Assembly (NCBI RefSeq): GCF_019399895.1
Contig: NC_091866.1
Coordinates: 9,417,308-9,481,307 of the forward strand
DNA: 64,000 nucleotides
Origin: Cardiocondyla obscurior
Taxonomy: Eukaryota; Arthropoda; Insecta; Hymenoptera; Formicidae
Direction of reading: 5' to 3'
Below, piece by piece: positions 12,122 to 24,344 of the stretch (position 1 is the first letter of the stretch; each line of letters starts with the position of its first letter). The notes under the pieces are model-generated. The model did no database searches. It saw nothing but the letters and a program-made list of their open reading frames with translations, and had not been told where the DNA came from. The position numbers and the translations under genes were made by a program.

Positions 12122-12141
12122 GACGATTCACGTGAATCGTC
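12122..12141. repeat. Perfect 20-base palindrome centred on a CACGTG E-box
   Basis: The two halves, GACGATTCAC and GTGAATCGTC, are exact reverse complements with no spacer. The centre, CACGTG, is the canonical E-box bound by bHLH factors of the Myc/Max, CLOCK/CYCLE and USF type (established knowledge). Binding here is inference. Confidence 0.75.
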
Positions 12142-13305
12142 ACATTGATAACGCGCGTGATATTGTTTTACTTTTAACTACGCGCGGGCCTAAAGGACCT
12201 TGGGTAGCTACCTTGCGACACTACCCGTTTAGCGACGTATGTCTCTGGTACAATCGACGACGTATAAAGCTACGGCGAAACGAAACTTTATGTAGGCTTA
12301 GTCACCTCTTCGTATGTTCTCTCATCTAAACCAAAGAAGTATAAATATAAATATGCATACATACATACACGCAGATACATACCTATATATAATGTATATG
12401 CGAAAAAAGAAAAAAAAAAAATGTTACGCAGAGGAAACAGAGGACTAGCAGAATTTATCGAGCTATCGCGAAGGGAGAGAACCGACAAACTGCCAAAACG
12501 ATACACCATCGTCACCACCTCGAATAGCAGTACGCACACACTTTGTATTTATCACATTTACAACGTAGCTCATTACGCATTAAGGTATTAATGGAACAGC
12601 AACGGACATCGACGGCGGAGTTTCTCTCACCGCGAAATATTGTAACTAAGCATTTTACGCATTTGATGTATTCGTGTTTAGCAGCTATGTTTAGTGAGTA
12701 GTATCGGTAGGGAGCATGTTCTACCGATGTGTCGACAGGCACCATTTAACGATATATCGTGTAGAAAACAAGGAGAAGCAGGTACGTAGAAAATAATTTC
12801 ATCATTGATGAGATCGCGCAGCGGTATTTGTTTTTCCTCTCTCATTCTTTTTTTTTTCCCCCTTTTTTTTACAAAAGCGAATTCCGTCGGTTTGCTCGAC
12901 TGCGAACTCGCGCAATAGAAACACGCAAGCAATTGAAAACAGTGCCAATGCGTGAGCCCATCGTGGTGCACTCTCTCTTTTTGATCTCGCCATTTGTCTT
13001 TCAGAAAAATACGCCGCAGGAAGCGAAGAACAATAACTTCCCTTTTCCATTTTTGGATATGATATTTGTACACTTATATATGACTGACAAACGCACTCTC
13101 CTCTGTAATTATGAGGAACGAATCACCGACCAATGCTAATAAAAATTTAGAAAACGTATTGATAGACTTATTAAAATTTAATATAGTATATAAAATACTA
13201 ATACTTATTAAAATTAAAAAAAAAAATAAATAAATAAAAGAAGAAAAAAAAATGGTCAAAATATTACAAAATTAACAGCGCGTGTATACATATTTGGACG
13301 GTGAT

Positions 13306-13476
13306 TTACTCCTCGTACCGCATTTCCTTCAGCATACGCGTAATTATATCTGCCTGGAAGACGAGCTCGGGCGGGATCAATACTAATCGCTTTTGGTCAC
13401 GATGGGCTTTGAGAGATGTAAAACGCAAATAGCACATAAAAATTTTCACGGACCAAGCAAGAACCAGCGAAAACAT
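13306..13476 (-). CDS. Candidate small ORF of 56 residues
   Basis: On the - strand an ATG at 13476-13474 in a good insect start context (ACAAAATG) opens 56 codons to a TAA at 13308-13306. An in-frame TAA lies only six codons upstream, so the frame is self-contained. The N-terminal third is hydrophobic (MFSLVLAWSVKIFMCYLRF) and could be a membrane anchor. The C-terminal half is charged and amphipathic (IPPELVFQADIITRMLKEMR) and mostly uses G/C-ending codons at its start. I do not recognise a family. It could instead be the last exon of a longer - strand gene, using the TCTCTCAAAG acceptor before codon 24, or a chance ORF. Such lengths arise by chance in this CpG-rich genome. Confidence 0.27.
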   Translation of the reverse strand: MFSLVLAWSVKIFMCYLRFTSLKAHRDQKRLVLIPPELVFQADIITRMLKEMRYEE

Positions 13477-13558
13477 TTTGTTCGTTACGGATTACTGTTG
13501 GAATATTAGAGGCAGTGCTCTCGTCACTGCTTTTTCACAAAGGTGCGGAGTTCAACCT

Positions 13559-13575
13559 TGTGCCCGTTGGGCACA
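13559..13575. repeat. Perfect 7-bp stem, 3-base loop hairpin
   Basis: TGTGCCC and GGGCACA flank a GTT loop. The hairpin is GC-rich in AT-rich surroundings and lies about 85 bases upstream of the start codon of the candidate small ORF on the - strand, so it would sit in the 5' leader if that ORF is transcribed. No function is claimed. Confidence 0.7.
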
Positions 13576-13576
13576 G

Positions 13577-16500
13577 CGGTGACGGGGGCGAGATTTATGC
13601 TGTGGATATTATAGTATATGATTTCTAGAGTATGTGTACATATATACATTGTATATATAGAAATTGCACGGACCACCGCGAATCAGTTTCTTCCATTGAT
13701 ATACCAAAGAGCTTGTGAGTGATCCTTTATCATTGTGATCTTGAGTATATTTGATGACTATAGCATAGATCATCTTTTAATATAATTCGTTACTAGAAAT
13801 AAATCGTCTTATAATTTATAATTGTTTATGTTTTATAATTGCATAATTGTACGATGTTGTATAATTTTGTTTGTTACAGAACTCACGCTAGAATTATTTT
13901 TAACAAATATCGCCATCCCCCTTCTTTTTTTTCTTTTTTTTATTTTCGAGTTCATTAATTTTGTGTAGACGTGGTGTTGTGTGTAATTACATAATCGAAT
14001 GTATTATCGCATGCACGTCAATCCTATAAACGTGAGAGTTTCGTTTACTTTACTCCAATCAAATTTGCATAGCAAATGCGTTTTGACACGTCGTCGGTTA
14101 ACTCCACAAAGGTCCTGGTAACAGTGCAATTTGCCAATACGTATTTATATTCCCTTGAATAGAGCGTTAGATAAATTAATTGCATCGCAAGAACGACATT
14201 CTAAAATTATATCATGACATAATTTATAAACTTATTATTTCTGTATATTTTTTTGTTATTAATGAAGGCAATAAAAACATGATTTCTTTTTTGTTACAAT
14301 GTTGTCACTTTTATGTGCAGCAGCACTGACCATTCAAAAATGCGGATTACACAATACACGTTTTGACAATAGCCGTTTAATTACATGCGTAAATGCGAAC
14401 TGCTGTAAACTGATTCCGGTGGTAGCGTATTCGCAGTTCTTTGTATGGTAAATAGAAAAAAAAGAACACAAAAAAAAAAAAAAAAAAGAGATCTGTGTAC
14501 AGTTGTCGATATTACCTTCGTTCCGGCCGCGAGCGCGAATTCGTGCGCTTTTAAGGCCGGAGTTGGATGCATTTCGCGGATCGTTACACGTGAAATGCAA
14601 CTGTTCCTGATTTTCGCGCAAGCAAGGATATTAAAGCCGGGAGTTAATATTTCGGAGCACGAACTTCTGTACTTTTTAATATACGAACTCTCTATACGAG
14701 TTGATCTCTCTAGTCCCGGAAAGTTATTAATTCCGAAAAATGATATTCCCCGGTATTAATCCGCGTACCTGTGCCAGTGAGGGCTCGTGAAGCGGGACGA
14801 GTGTATGGAGTAATGCGCGCACAAAGATGCAGCGAAAACACCCGGCGTTCCTCGAGACAGACACATGTTTTTACGCGTCGACTTTCTTTCGGTCGTCACC
14901 GCGCCCATGAAACGCGTCCGGCTCTAAATCGCGATTTCTCATCCACGCAGTTGACTGGCGAGCCGCGTTGTACACGGATGAATTATTTAATTGTTTTAAG
15001 TGAACGCGTGAACGTGCACTCTCGCCCAGCGTTCCGTATCTAACGCGTCAACTTTCGACTGGACCGAGTATAATTTCGGTGATTTCGTAAGATTCCCGAC
15101 GCCGTCGAGATTTAGATAAAGCCATCCGTTTCGTCAGTTTCGCTTCACTCCACCCCGATCTTCGGCGATATATCGATCTTCTACACTTTTCAAATGTATA
15201 AAGCATAGATTAAAAAGCGGAGGATTTTAACGCTTCTCGAATCGTATTCGTATCTTCATTAATGTAACGTACTACTGTTCGTTAGCTGATTAGGTATCTC
15301 GCAACTGTTTTCGTCGATTCTAATTCAGATCGTGATTACTCATACGTAGATTTTCGATTTCGTATTTACTGACAAAAATTGAAGACTTTTGGAATAACCA
15401 TCGTCTCGTGACTATCATTTTTACAACGAAACTGGCAAGCAGGTGCCAAGTTAAATAATTTTCACTGCCAAAATAAATGATTATACTTGTTAACGCCGAT
15501 TGCGATTAATCGTTACCTTAATTGTTACGTTTCAGGTCTTCGTGCAATAATAATTTAGTCAGCGATAACGACTGTATTAATTTCTAATTGTATCTACGAA
15601 GAGAATTACATTTGGCGCTTTTATAAGATAAAAACATCGATCTACCTATCTGTAATCACTTGAATCGTTGCACATATGCAATTGAAACGACTTTTTATTA
15701 GCCATTCTCACATTATAGTACTAAGCTACATTGTGTAAATTTTTAATCTGTATTAGAAAGTCTCGTCAAAGAAATCAAGTGTGTTGCGGCGACAGCTTGT
15801 ATATTCAAAATAAAATCAAGATTGCAAAAGAATGCCGAGATAACGTGAAATTAAATTCTTTTGGAAAGTAGACGAATAATTGGGACAGAAGAACAGAATG
15901 TGAAAAATGAATCTTCATATACATATATGCATTTGCGGAGGTGTATATAGCAAAAATAAATGTAAAATAAGCGAACCAGAAGCGATTTGAAAGTTGAAAT
16001 GTCACGGCGTGAAATGCCGTGATCGTTGGAACGGAAGAGTAGACGAATCTGGTATCGAATGGTCACGCTTTTTTGAATGCAACGCGAATGAGGTATTTGG
16101 AGGAAAAAAAAAAAAAAATTGGATACTCTGCTTTTTCTGACTCACACACAGTCGTATTCCCATAAATATTCGTTCAAGTTAACTGAAATTTAAACGATTT
16201 CTCTCTGTTTTCGGGCACAAAATCAAAAAGAGACGAAGAATTAAATCTCGGTTCTTTTAGCTCAATTATCCCGATTGAATCACTTTTTATGGGAACAATC
16301 CGTATTGTAGTACGCAATCTGTCAACGCATGTGTGCACGGAGTGTTCATCGAACCTCACGAGTAGCTGTAATACTTGCGCGAGAGAGCTGATAGATAGTC
16401 GATAGTTTTACGGATATATCGGATGTCTGTTAGAAGTAGAGACAGAGAGAGAATATCACTATCCTACGTTGGATTCGTCGTCACGTCGTGCGTCATTGAA

Positions 16501-17449
16501 AGAAAGAATACGTTTTTCACGTGTCATCTGTTTATCGTTACACAATTAGCATTTGACGATATTTGTGATTATTGTAATTATTGTCTGCGAATAAACATTT
16601 TTGCAATAACTCGCGCATGGATTACACTAAATATTTCGTAAATAAAAAAGAAAAAAAAAAGAAATACTACTGCAATCACCGCTTAATTGCATTTGTCATT
16701 TGTCGCTAAAGCGGTCGATTCTTAGCGTAGTGACGATAGATTTTTCTCGCCTTTAAATGGGCATAATTTGTTACCGTCTTGAAAACAAAACGAAATTCTA
16801 CACTATTTCTGTACCACGGTGAATATCATCGTGGTTTCACGATACGCTGCAATTGACAGAGGAAGGCGGGAATGTGTGATAAAATTAAGCTTAAAGAAAT
16901 AGTAAATATTAAATAGTTTCCACTTCATATATGTAAATTTTTTTTTTTTTATATAAAATATTAAATTTGCTGGATTGTACATAATTTGTATTTTTATTAC
17001 GTAGAAACGCGCACAGATAAAAATTTAGCTATCGCAGATCAGGCGTACATTCCTACCTTCCTCTTCATAATAGGTGACAAAGCGCTAACAACGATCGATC
17101 TCGGAAGATTTGCGATGCGACAGGGAACAGTGGCTTGATCGTTGAGTATTTTGGAAATTTGCGGTGGAACGATAAAGTGGCGATTGTATTCTAAGTAATC
17201 GTAGGGCCGCGATATGCGAAACCGACGCGACGTCGGTGCTCCTCGACGTCGACCCGACGGATTCGCAGACTCTCAGACACCGGCGGGCAAGGGTGAATAG
17301 AATATTCGTCGGGAAAACTTCGCGCTATGAATATTTATGTACGCTTTACGATCTCGCGCGAGCACACTTGAGAAGTCCGGCGCGGGCCGGCGACGAGTCG
17401 AGGACAACGGGATTTGTGCGGTCGAGTGTGAGTATGTACTCAAATATAT
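13577..17449. other. AT-rich DNA without recognisable genes
   Basis: Both strands were read for exon-like islands and none was convincing. There is a short 7-bp hairpin (TCACGGC/GCCGTGA) at 16002-16022, a poly-A run of 17 at 14470-14486, and an AT-rich near-palindrome around 13642-13662. Listed ORFs here look like chance frames. Confidence 0.6.
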
Positions 17450-17530
17450 ATAGAGAGAGAGAGAGAGAAAGCGAGAGAGCGAGCGAGAAAAAAGTGAGAG
17501 AGAGAGAGAGAGAGAGAGAGAAAGAAAAAG
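17450..17530. repeat. (GA)n microsatellite
   Basis: About 80 bases of GA dinucleotides with GAAA and GCGA interruptions. It produces a spurious Arg/Glu-repeat frame on + and a Leu/Ser-repeat frame on -. Confidence 0.9.
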
Positions 17531-20500
17531 ACATATGAACGGTTGGTGTCTTTTGAAATCAAAAGAAACAAATCCGTATGGAACTGTTGCCGAGAATGCC
17601 ATATAATAAATGCGCTATTTTATACCGAGCAGCCTGATTAGACGCAAACTATCCCTTTCCCCTGCGTTCTTGCATACATTATATTTATTATTGTTCATGT
17701 TTACTAGAATATATATATATAAAACAGAGATTATTCCCTGGATATCTATAACGCCTTGAAGAAAATAAAACAAATACTTTGCGGGATCTCGTTGTGTTCA
17801 TTTAAGTCTAAAGCAGCTTACCTATTCCTCTCCCAATTATATTACACTTAAATTAGTTGAAATTTAACTCGAGTCGCCTATGTTAATTTTATTTATTCGA
17901 TTTTACCCCGCTGTTTTTTTTTTTTTTTTTGTTAAATTCACGTGTTGAGCGCGAAGTCAGTTTATGATTCTTATTAATAGAAATCGAGCAACGTTTATTC
18001 CTTAGAAAATATAATCGCACCATAAGCGAGCCTAACTTCTTCCGAATGAAAATAGCATTAGGCGCCGAATCGATAATGCAGCTTGTACTTTGTATAATTT
18101 CTTCTCTCCTTTTCTGACCGACGAAACCGGTCCGCAAGGTAAGCAGGCAGTTCGGTAAAGATGCTAATTAACCAAGTTTCACAGTCTTAACAAAGTTTTT
18201 CGATTAGCCAGTAAATTGTTATACGATGCGGGCCTCTCTTGCCGTGGCGGCGGGCAGGCTTGCCTATTATCTTCCCAAACAAACCTAAAATCGTACCGGT
18301 GAAACGCAGCAAAATAATAGGAAGCCCGGAAGTTTCGTCGTTAAAATTTGTCGAGAAAGTGCTGAGAATCAATTGGCAAGCCGGTTACCGTCTTCAGAAA
18401 GTTAGTCCGCACAAGTCTTGACACCTGAGACAGCGGGAACTTCCCGTGGCTTTCATCGGGAACGCAATTATAAACCGCGTAGTAAAAACAAAACTCCGGG
18501 ATTTCGTTGAGCTACAACAATTGCGCCGGACCGAACTTCGGAAACATTATTTTAAAATATTACCATTGCAGCAGCGAAACGTGTACGTATAACGACGCGA
18601 AGATCTCGGAAGAATTTATTATAAAAATTGTAGGAACATACTTTCGATGTTAGCAAAAAATAAAAAAAAAATAAAAAAAATTTTGCGGAGTATTCCCTCG
18701 AGAATGACTTCCATGTCATTATCGCGCGATGTAAAGAAAAAGGAGTTCGCATAAGTCGAAATAAGGGCGCCCGACGATATAGTTTGCGGGATTTCGGTTT
18801 GACAAATCGTTTTCGTAACGAACCCGGTGATATTATAGCGCGCGTTCCACATCCTTGACTTTCGTCCCGCTTATCACCGCGATCTGACACGTCTCACCCC
18901 GGCTGTCGGAACCACCCCCGCGCTCTCGAGCGAGCACCCCTGGCTACGGGGCGGAACAAAAGAAATAAACGAACGCGCGGTGTGTGGGTGACGTTGTTAT
19001 ATGTATACGCAGGTGCGTGCAAACAAGCGCATGACGGCTTCGGCGCGCAACTTGGTCGGAGAGAATCCCGAAAATCCCGGATTCGCGAAGGACGACGTGC
19101 TTGGCAAAAGCAAATCGTCGATTTCTGTGACGAGATCGCGCTCTGCAGACTCCGCCGACAGGCCTATTCTTTCAACAAATCGTGACTCTCTTCCCCTTTT
19201 TTCCTTTCGCCCGTACCCTAGCCTCTTTCTTCCTAAAAGATCCAATTTCGTGAAAATGTCATCGCTTCGTAGCACCATCAATCATTTCGCCGTCTCCACG
19301 ATAATGATATTAAATCTCTGTAGTTTCATCGAGTTAGAATTTTATGCAAATTAAATATATATTTCTCTCAAAATATTTCAAGATTTTCTAAGACTTATAT
19401 CATATTAAAAAAAAATATATAAAATTAATTATTCCACTAGAGAAAAAAAATCAGTAATAGTACTGTCAATCCTATTAATCCTAAAATAAAACATTTCACG
19501 ACAAACAATATATTTGTCATTGCGATTATTAATTTCTTTTCCGCGTAACGAAGTTCAGGCGTTGTCGGGCGTATTTGTGCTTGATTAACGTGGAAAAATA
19601 CCGGCTTTTACGAACGCGTCATACGATTCACCGCTCCGAAAGTTTCCCAAAAGACGGGCGGAAAACGGAGATGAGAGTACGGACGAGGCGAGAGCGTGGT
19701 CTGCGCAAATTAATTAACGCGTCCGTCGCGGCCTTGCCGACCCGCTTGCCTCGATGGAGCGTGAAAAGGTCATTGGACACGAGTTATATGTCAATCCTTA
19801 CGGATCCGCGGCAAGGCGTAATATACGCAACGGCGTATAAAACGAATGGGGTCCTCGACGATAGCGCAAGCCGCGATACGTTATCTACTGCGAAGAGGGG
19901 CTCGGGCCCCTCTGTCCACCCCGTCTCCTCCCCCCGTCACAGTGGACCCAGGTCAGCGCAAGGGAGATATATCCAGGAGGTCAAATAAATTTGCCCCGGG
20001 ATTACGCGCCCGTCACTTTCATATTCATTGAAATACTTCACTCGAACGAGCGGCCGTATTTTTCCTATCGAATCGCCCGGCCACGCGCTCTCGATCTCTC
20101 GCCTTCTTCCCGTTTATTTCGCCCGCCGATGGAACAGCCGTTTGCCGATAAAAGAAGAAAAAAGAAATAAAGGAAAAAAAAAAGAAAAAAAAACAATACG
20201 CGAACTATAGATCGCTCGAAGATAAGCAGAATTATAACGTTGGAATCGAAAACAATTATTCGCGCCAGCATTTAATTAATTAGTCCGTGCGTTGAGATAC
20301 GGAAAGATAAATCGTACGTGGTGCGACTTATATTTTATCTGTTTTTCTTAATTGATAATAAATTGGTAATGCACATTGAATGAATATAATCAGCAGGAAG
20401 TACAGAGGCAGGTGCGTTTCGCCTATAAGGCGAAAATCTTGTAATAATAGACCGCTGTACCGTTCAAGACCTCATCAAAACTTACTTTGGAAAAATCTCT

Positions 20501-23500
20501 ATTTTAGTCGTAAATTTCCGGAGGCGATACCGTTCGATCACTGTGACAATATTTATACAGGATGCAAGGCTTCTTTACCGTTAACTCTATAAAATCCTAT
20601 ACTCGATTTTTGTATTGTCATTTCACAAAGTTTCCGGAAGAAATGCGTCGCTCGGTCGCGCTCGGCGATTAAAGCATCATTACGGCGTATAGGTACGTAA
20701 ATACGATGGCTAAGCAATTACGCGCAGAAGTAACTTCGAATGTATCCTTTTAACAGCAGCGACGCGTATCTCCCGCCCGAGCGTGACGAATGCTTGTACA
20801 AACTCCGAGACAAACGGGTACGTGGCCAGATTTGTTACGTGTCACCGCGATGAATCGGCATTGTGTCGCGCTGCCACGTGGCGGAAAGGAAAAAAAAAAA
20901 AGGTCGAATTATGTTTTTCATCGTGCACACGTAAGAAAGAAAAAAAAAACGGGAGAGAGAAAGAGAGAAAAAGAGAGGAAGGTGGAGGATGACCTTCTTC
21001 GAGCGAGATTGTCGAGATGCAGGGGGAGAACGTTCGGCGAGAAAACACATCCGCCGGGATCTACGGGATCGGCAAAGAGTGGTCCTCGACGACGAGGACA
21101 CTCGGGGACGCGCCTGCACAGAAACGTCAGTCAGGCTTAGGACGGGATCTAGATGTTATCTAAGAGATGCGGCACACGGTCGTGCACACATCGGGGACAC
21201 GGCCCGCCGCCACACGCACACATCGGCGCGAAGCACACGTACGGCGCGCACACACGGCGCGTATATACCGTTAACTAATTATTCCGCATTCTGAGCGTGG
21301 AATCGAAAGAACGCGTCGAACTGCGCTCGACTTTTGGCCGCGTGCGAATCGAACGAGCCCCGGCGAATCGGCCTTCCGCGCCGGTGGCCACGATGAAAGT
21401 AAATCTTCCGGGATAACGGTAACCCGCGACCTGGACGACGGGGGCTAAAGGCGAGCCTCCGGATAAGTAATTGGATTTCACGGCGAAAGGTAGCTGAATT
21501 CTTTACCGTCGATATTTCATTATTAAAATAGAATTATAGCGAACGCTATTTCTCCGCGCGGCGAAATTGCCTTCTGGATAAACTGTGCAGTCTTATTACA
21601 TGATTCGGTTTTCCGTTTCGGAACAAGAGTAGGCGAGCGTTCTCAAAACACTTGGACCGGATAGAAGATAAAATTACGCATATTAAATAAAAAAAAAAAA
21701 AAATTGCCCGACGAAGCTTGCACTAACGAGAATATTCACGAAATATGTATCGCATATCTTTCAAAATTATACAGAATCAAATATTAATTTTAACGTAATT
21801 GAAACGCTGATGTTTGATACTAACAGTACGGTATGTACGATGTTCCATGATGGATTTAGCATCGCTATGCTATTTAGTTTGCGCGTATTAGCCGTCATAG
21901 AGGACCCCGGAGAGTGGTTACTGACCTTGTTTTCATTAATAAAGTAATATAGGCAAGCGATTATTCAACGATGTGAAAACACGTTACAAACGTTTCAATA
22001 ATGCTTTACGAATCAAATTATGATCACCCGATTATTGAGAGTTACATCTAAAATCTTGTTAGCAAATTATTCGCTAATATATTACTTTCTACATGTTTTG
22101 AAATCGGAATTTTGCAAAATTTGCTCGATAATTGAGACACGAAAGTTATCGAACCTTCAGTACGCAAATTTTTACGTATTTATTAATCAGAAACGAAACA
22201 AGATCACCAGCGATATTAACGTTTGATGTTAGGCTTAATGTAGAAACCGTGCTTGTCGTGTGACGGCCGACTACATACGCTATACGGTGTATTCCTCTCC
22301 GTTTCGCTCTTCGTTTCCTCCCTTTGGTAATTCACCGTGCTGTCTCGTAACGGTTGCAGCCGATATCGAGATGAAGAGACCGGGTAGTGAGAAGAGGAAG
22401 CGAGAAATGAGGGAGGGCGAGAGAGAGAAACAGAGAGGAAGCTCCCGGGTATCTATCGGATAATTAGCCGGTGATTACGTGGCAGTCATTTGGGCGGATA
22501 TCAGTGCCCTCGACCTCGTACCCTCAGGGAAGAGGGTGGATGCTATATCAGTCAACCTGTACCGTTCTCATGCGTACGTCTCTCTTTCTCTCTCACTCTC
22601 CTTTACATTTTCTCCATTCCTCTCTATTTTTATACTCCGGATTTTCGATTTTGCGTCTTTTTACTTTCTTTTACCCTATTTTTTCTCCCGCTTTCTAATT
22701 CTCGTTCGCACTCCTTCCTTTTCTTTGTATTCCACTTTCATCGCGATCTCGCCCGCTGCGCCGCACATATGTGGACCCACCCTCGCCCGCTCTTCCTGCA
22801 TCTCGTTACTGACGCCCGATGCACCGCCAGCGCTTGCATTATAGTTCGTGGTTTCGGCTGTGCGTGCGTATGTACCCGAGTACATAGGTGCACGTGGAGA
22901 GAGTGGCAGGAAACTGTAGGTGTGTATGCTACGCGCGCCGAATAGTTCGAGAATAGTAGCCCCCGGCGATGACCGTAGAGAGAGAAGGCCTGGCGAGGCG
23001 CGCACTCGACGCCGTCAAACAATCTCATTATCATTCGATTCACGGTAATAGAGAGAGCCGATGTTCCCGCCCACCAAAGGCCGACGCTTACATCGTCAAC
23101 GTCCTTCCTCGTTGTCGCTTCCGGTGTACGAAGTAACACGCCTCGTCGAAAGACAAAGATGGTTCGCGCTTTGACGATAGATCGCCTCTTTAATAACGTA
23201 TGATTGAAGTGTAATTCTAGTAGCAGTGTAATAAGCAGCGTATAGTAAATTTTTTTTTTTTTTCTTTGATAAAATATATGATTATTTGTATTTCTATAAA
23301 TCCCTTGCATTTCAGCTTCCTTGTGTTAACAAACTTTTACCGTACCGCCGTTTTAGAAGTTAACATTGTGCTTTTCAGTGTTTTTAACAAGGCCAGTTTA
23401 TTGGCTGCATTGTGATGGATATAATAATTTTTTTTTTTACAAAAAGGGGAAGCTACTGGGTGCGAATGGTTGGTAGTGACGTTGCTAAAAAAATTACTTA

Positions 23501-24332
23501 TTTTTGAAACTGTGGGAAAGGGCATTTAAAAAATCGAATATAGGATTTAATAAAGACAATAGAGAATGGCTGTGTCCTACGTAAACATTGTCAAGAGCAA
23601 AATGAGAGCGCCTCCGGAAATTCGCGACTAAAATAGAAAATAGCTTTCAACAAGATTATTCACTATTACAGCAGCCACGCAGCTTACAGACTTCTGTTTA
23701 CGAGTAACAAAAAAGCCAAAAAAAAAAAAAAACAGCCGCTGGTTTTTCCATGTCGCGGCACTGATCAACATTGTGATTAGTGTACTCCTATCACTTATTC
23801 ATTTCTCGACTGGCGATCTAAAATCCAGACGGTTAAATCCGTTTGAGCGACGTACGACGAGCATAAAGAAAGCGCGAGAGAGCCGCGCCGTAGTGGGGAA
23901 GTAACGCGCGGTGCAATTAAATAATTTAAGAGCTGTAGCCGAGCGCACGCGACGCGGACTTCAAGAGTGCCACCACATGTGGGCACGATGTAATCAGGGA
24001 AGTTAATTGAAGGTTCCACGTCTCTTTCTCTCCCGCCTGCCCTTTTCCTTCCATCCGGCTCGCGACGGCGAGACCGTGGGTCGCCGGGTGATACGCCGTT
24101 CTCGAGTGTTCCTCCATTGGGGGCACGCGCGACTCTACGCGCACTTACGCTACGCGATCTCAAAGTCGAGCCGATTGAGTCATTCACCGGGAATAAAAAC
24201 ACAACAAACTCGATTCGGTGGACGAGGGGCGCCCCCGAAACAGGGCTCGACGAGCGGGATGCGAAAAAGCGCGGCCGGGAAGCGAGAACGAGAGGAGCCG
24301 TCCTAGAACGGCAGAGTAATCGCGCGGTTTCG
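17531..24332. other. Gene-poor DNA with CpG-rich islands
   Basis: CpG-rich patches at about 18.9-20.0 kb and 20.8-21.3 kb give overlapping frames on both strands with no recognisable protein. Other content: an imperfect stem at 18252-18327, a GCCACGTGGC E-box palindrome at 20873-20882, a CT-rich tract at 22.56-22.75 kb, and GA-rich DNA at 20.94-20.99 kb. A consensus donor (CAAG|GTAAGC) occurs at 18138 with no supporting open exon. Confidence 0.55.
18252..18327. repeat. Imperfect inverted repeat with long loop
   Basis: GGGC and CCTATTAT on the left arm pair with ATAATAGG and GCCC on the right arm, with two small bulges and a loop of about 43 bases. The stem is too interrupted to call a microRNA precursor. 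Confidence 0.4.
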
Positions 24333-24344
24333 CGTGACGTCACG
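24333..24344. promoter_or_regulatory. Consensus CRE (TGACGTCA) within a 12-base palindrome
   Basis: CGTGACGTCACG is a perfect palindrome containing the full cAMP-response element bound by CREB/ATF factors (established knowledge). It sits at the edge of a CpG-rich island (23.9-24.4 kb), but no start site is evident beside it. Confidence 0.4.

Larger units (their letters stand above)
10616..13305 (+). other. ANKS1 3' UTR and downstream flank
   Basis: This follows the ANKS1 stop codon. No second recognisable coding exon is seen, but there is a strong unexplained 5' splice site (GTG|GTAAGTACG) at 11047/11048, preceded by an open frame ending in MMTNVHDFENDVW. The first plain AATAAA is at 11952. 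A 20-base palindrome lies at 12122-12141 and AT-rich microsatellite-like DNA at 12340-12400. Where the ANKS1 transcript really ends cannot be read from sequence alone. Confidence 0.5.

Noticed and set aside
17236..17602. Arg/Glu- and Leu/Ser-repeat proteins on both strands
   Set aside because: They are translations of the (GA)n microsatellite.
22738..23310. 190-codon ORF on the - strand
   Set aside because: It overlaps open frames on the other strand in a CpG-rich, CT-rich patch and includes poly-Lys from a poly-T run; no recognisable protein.
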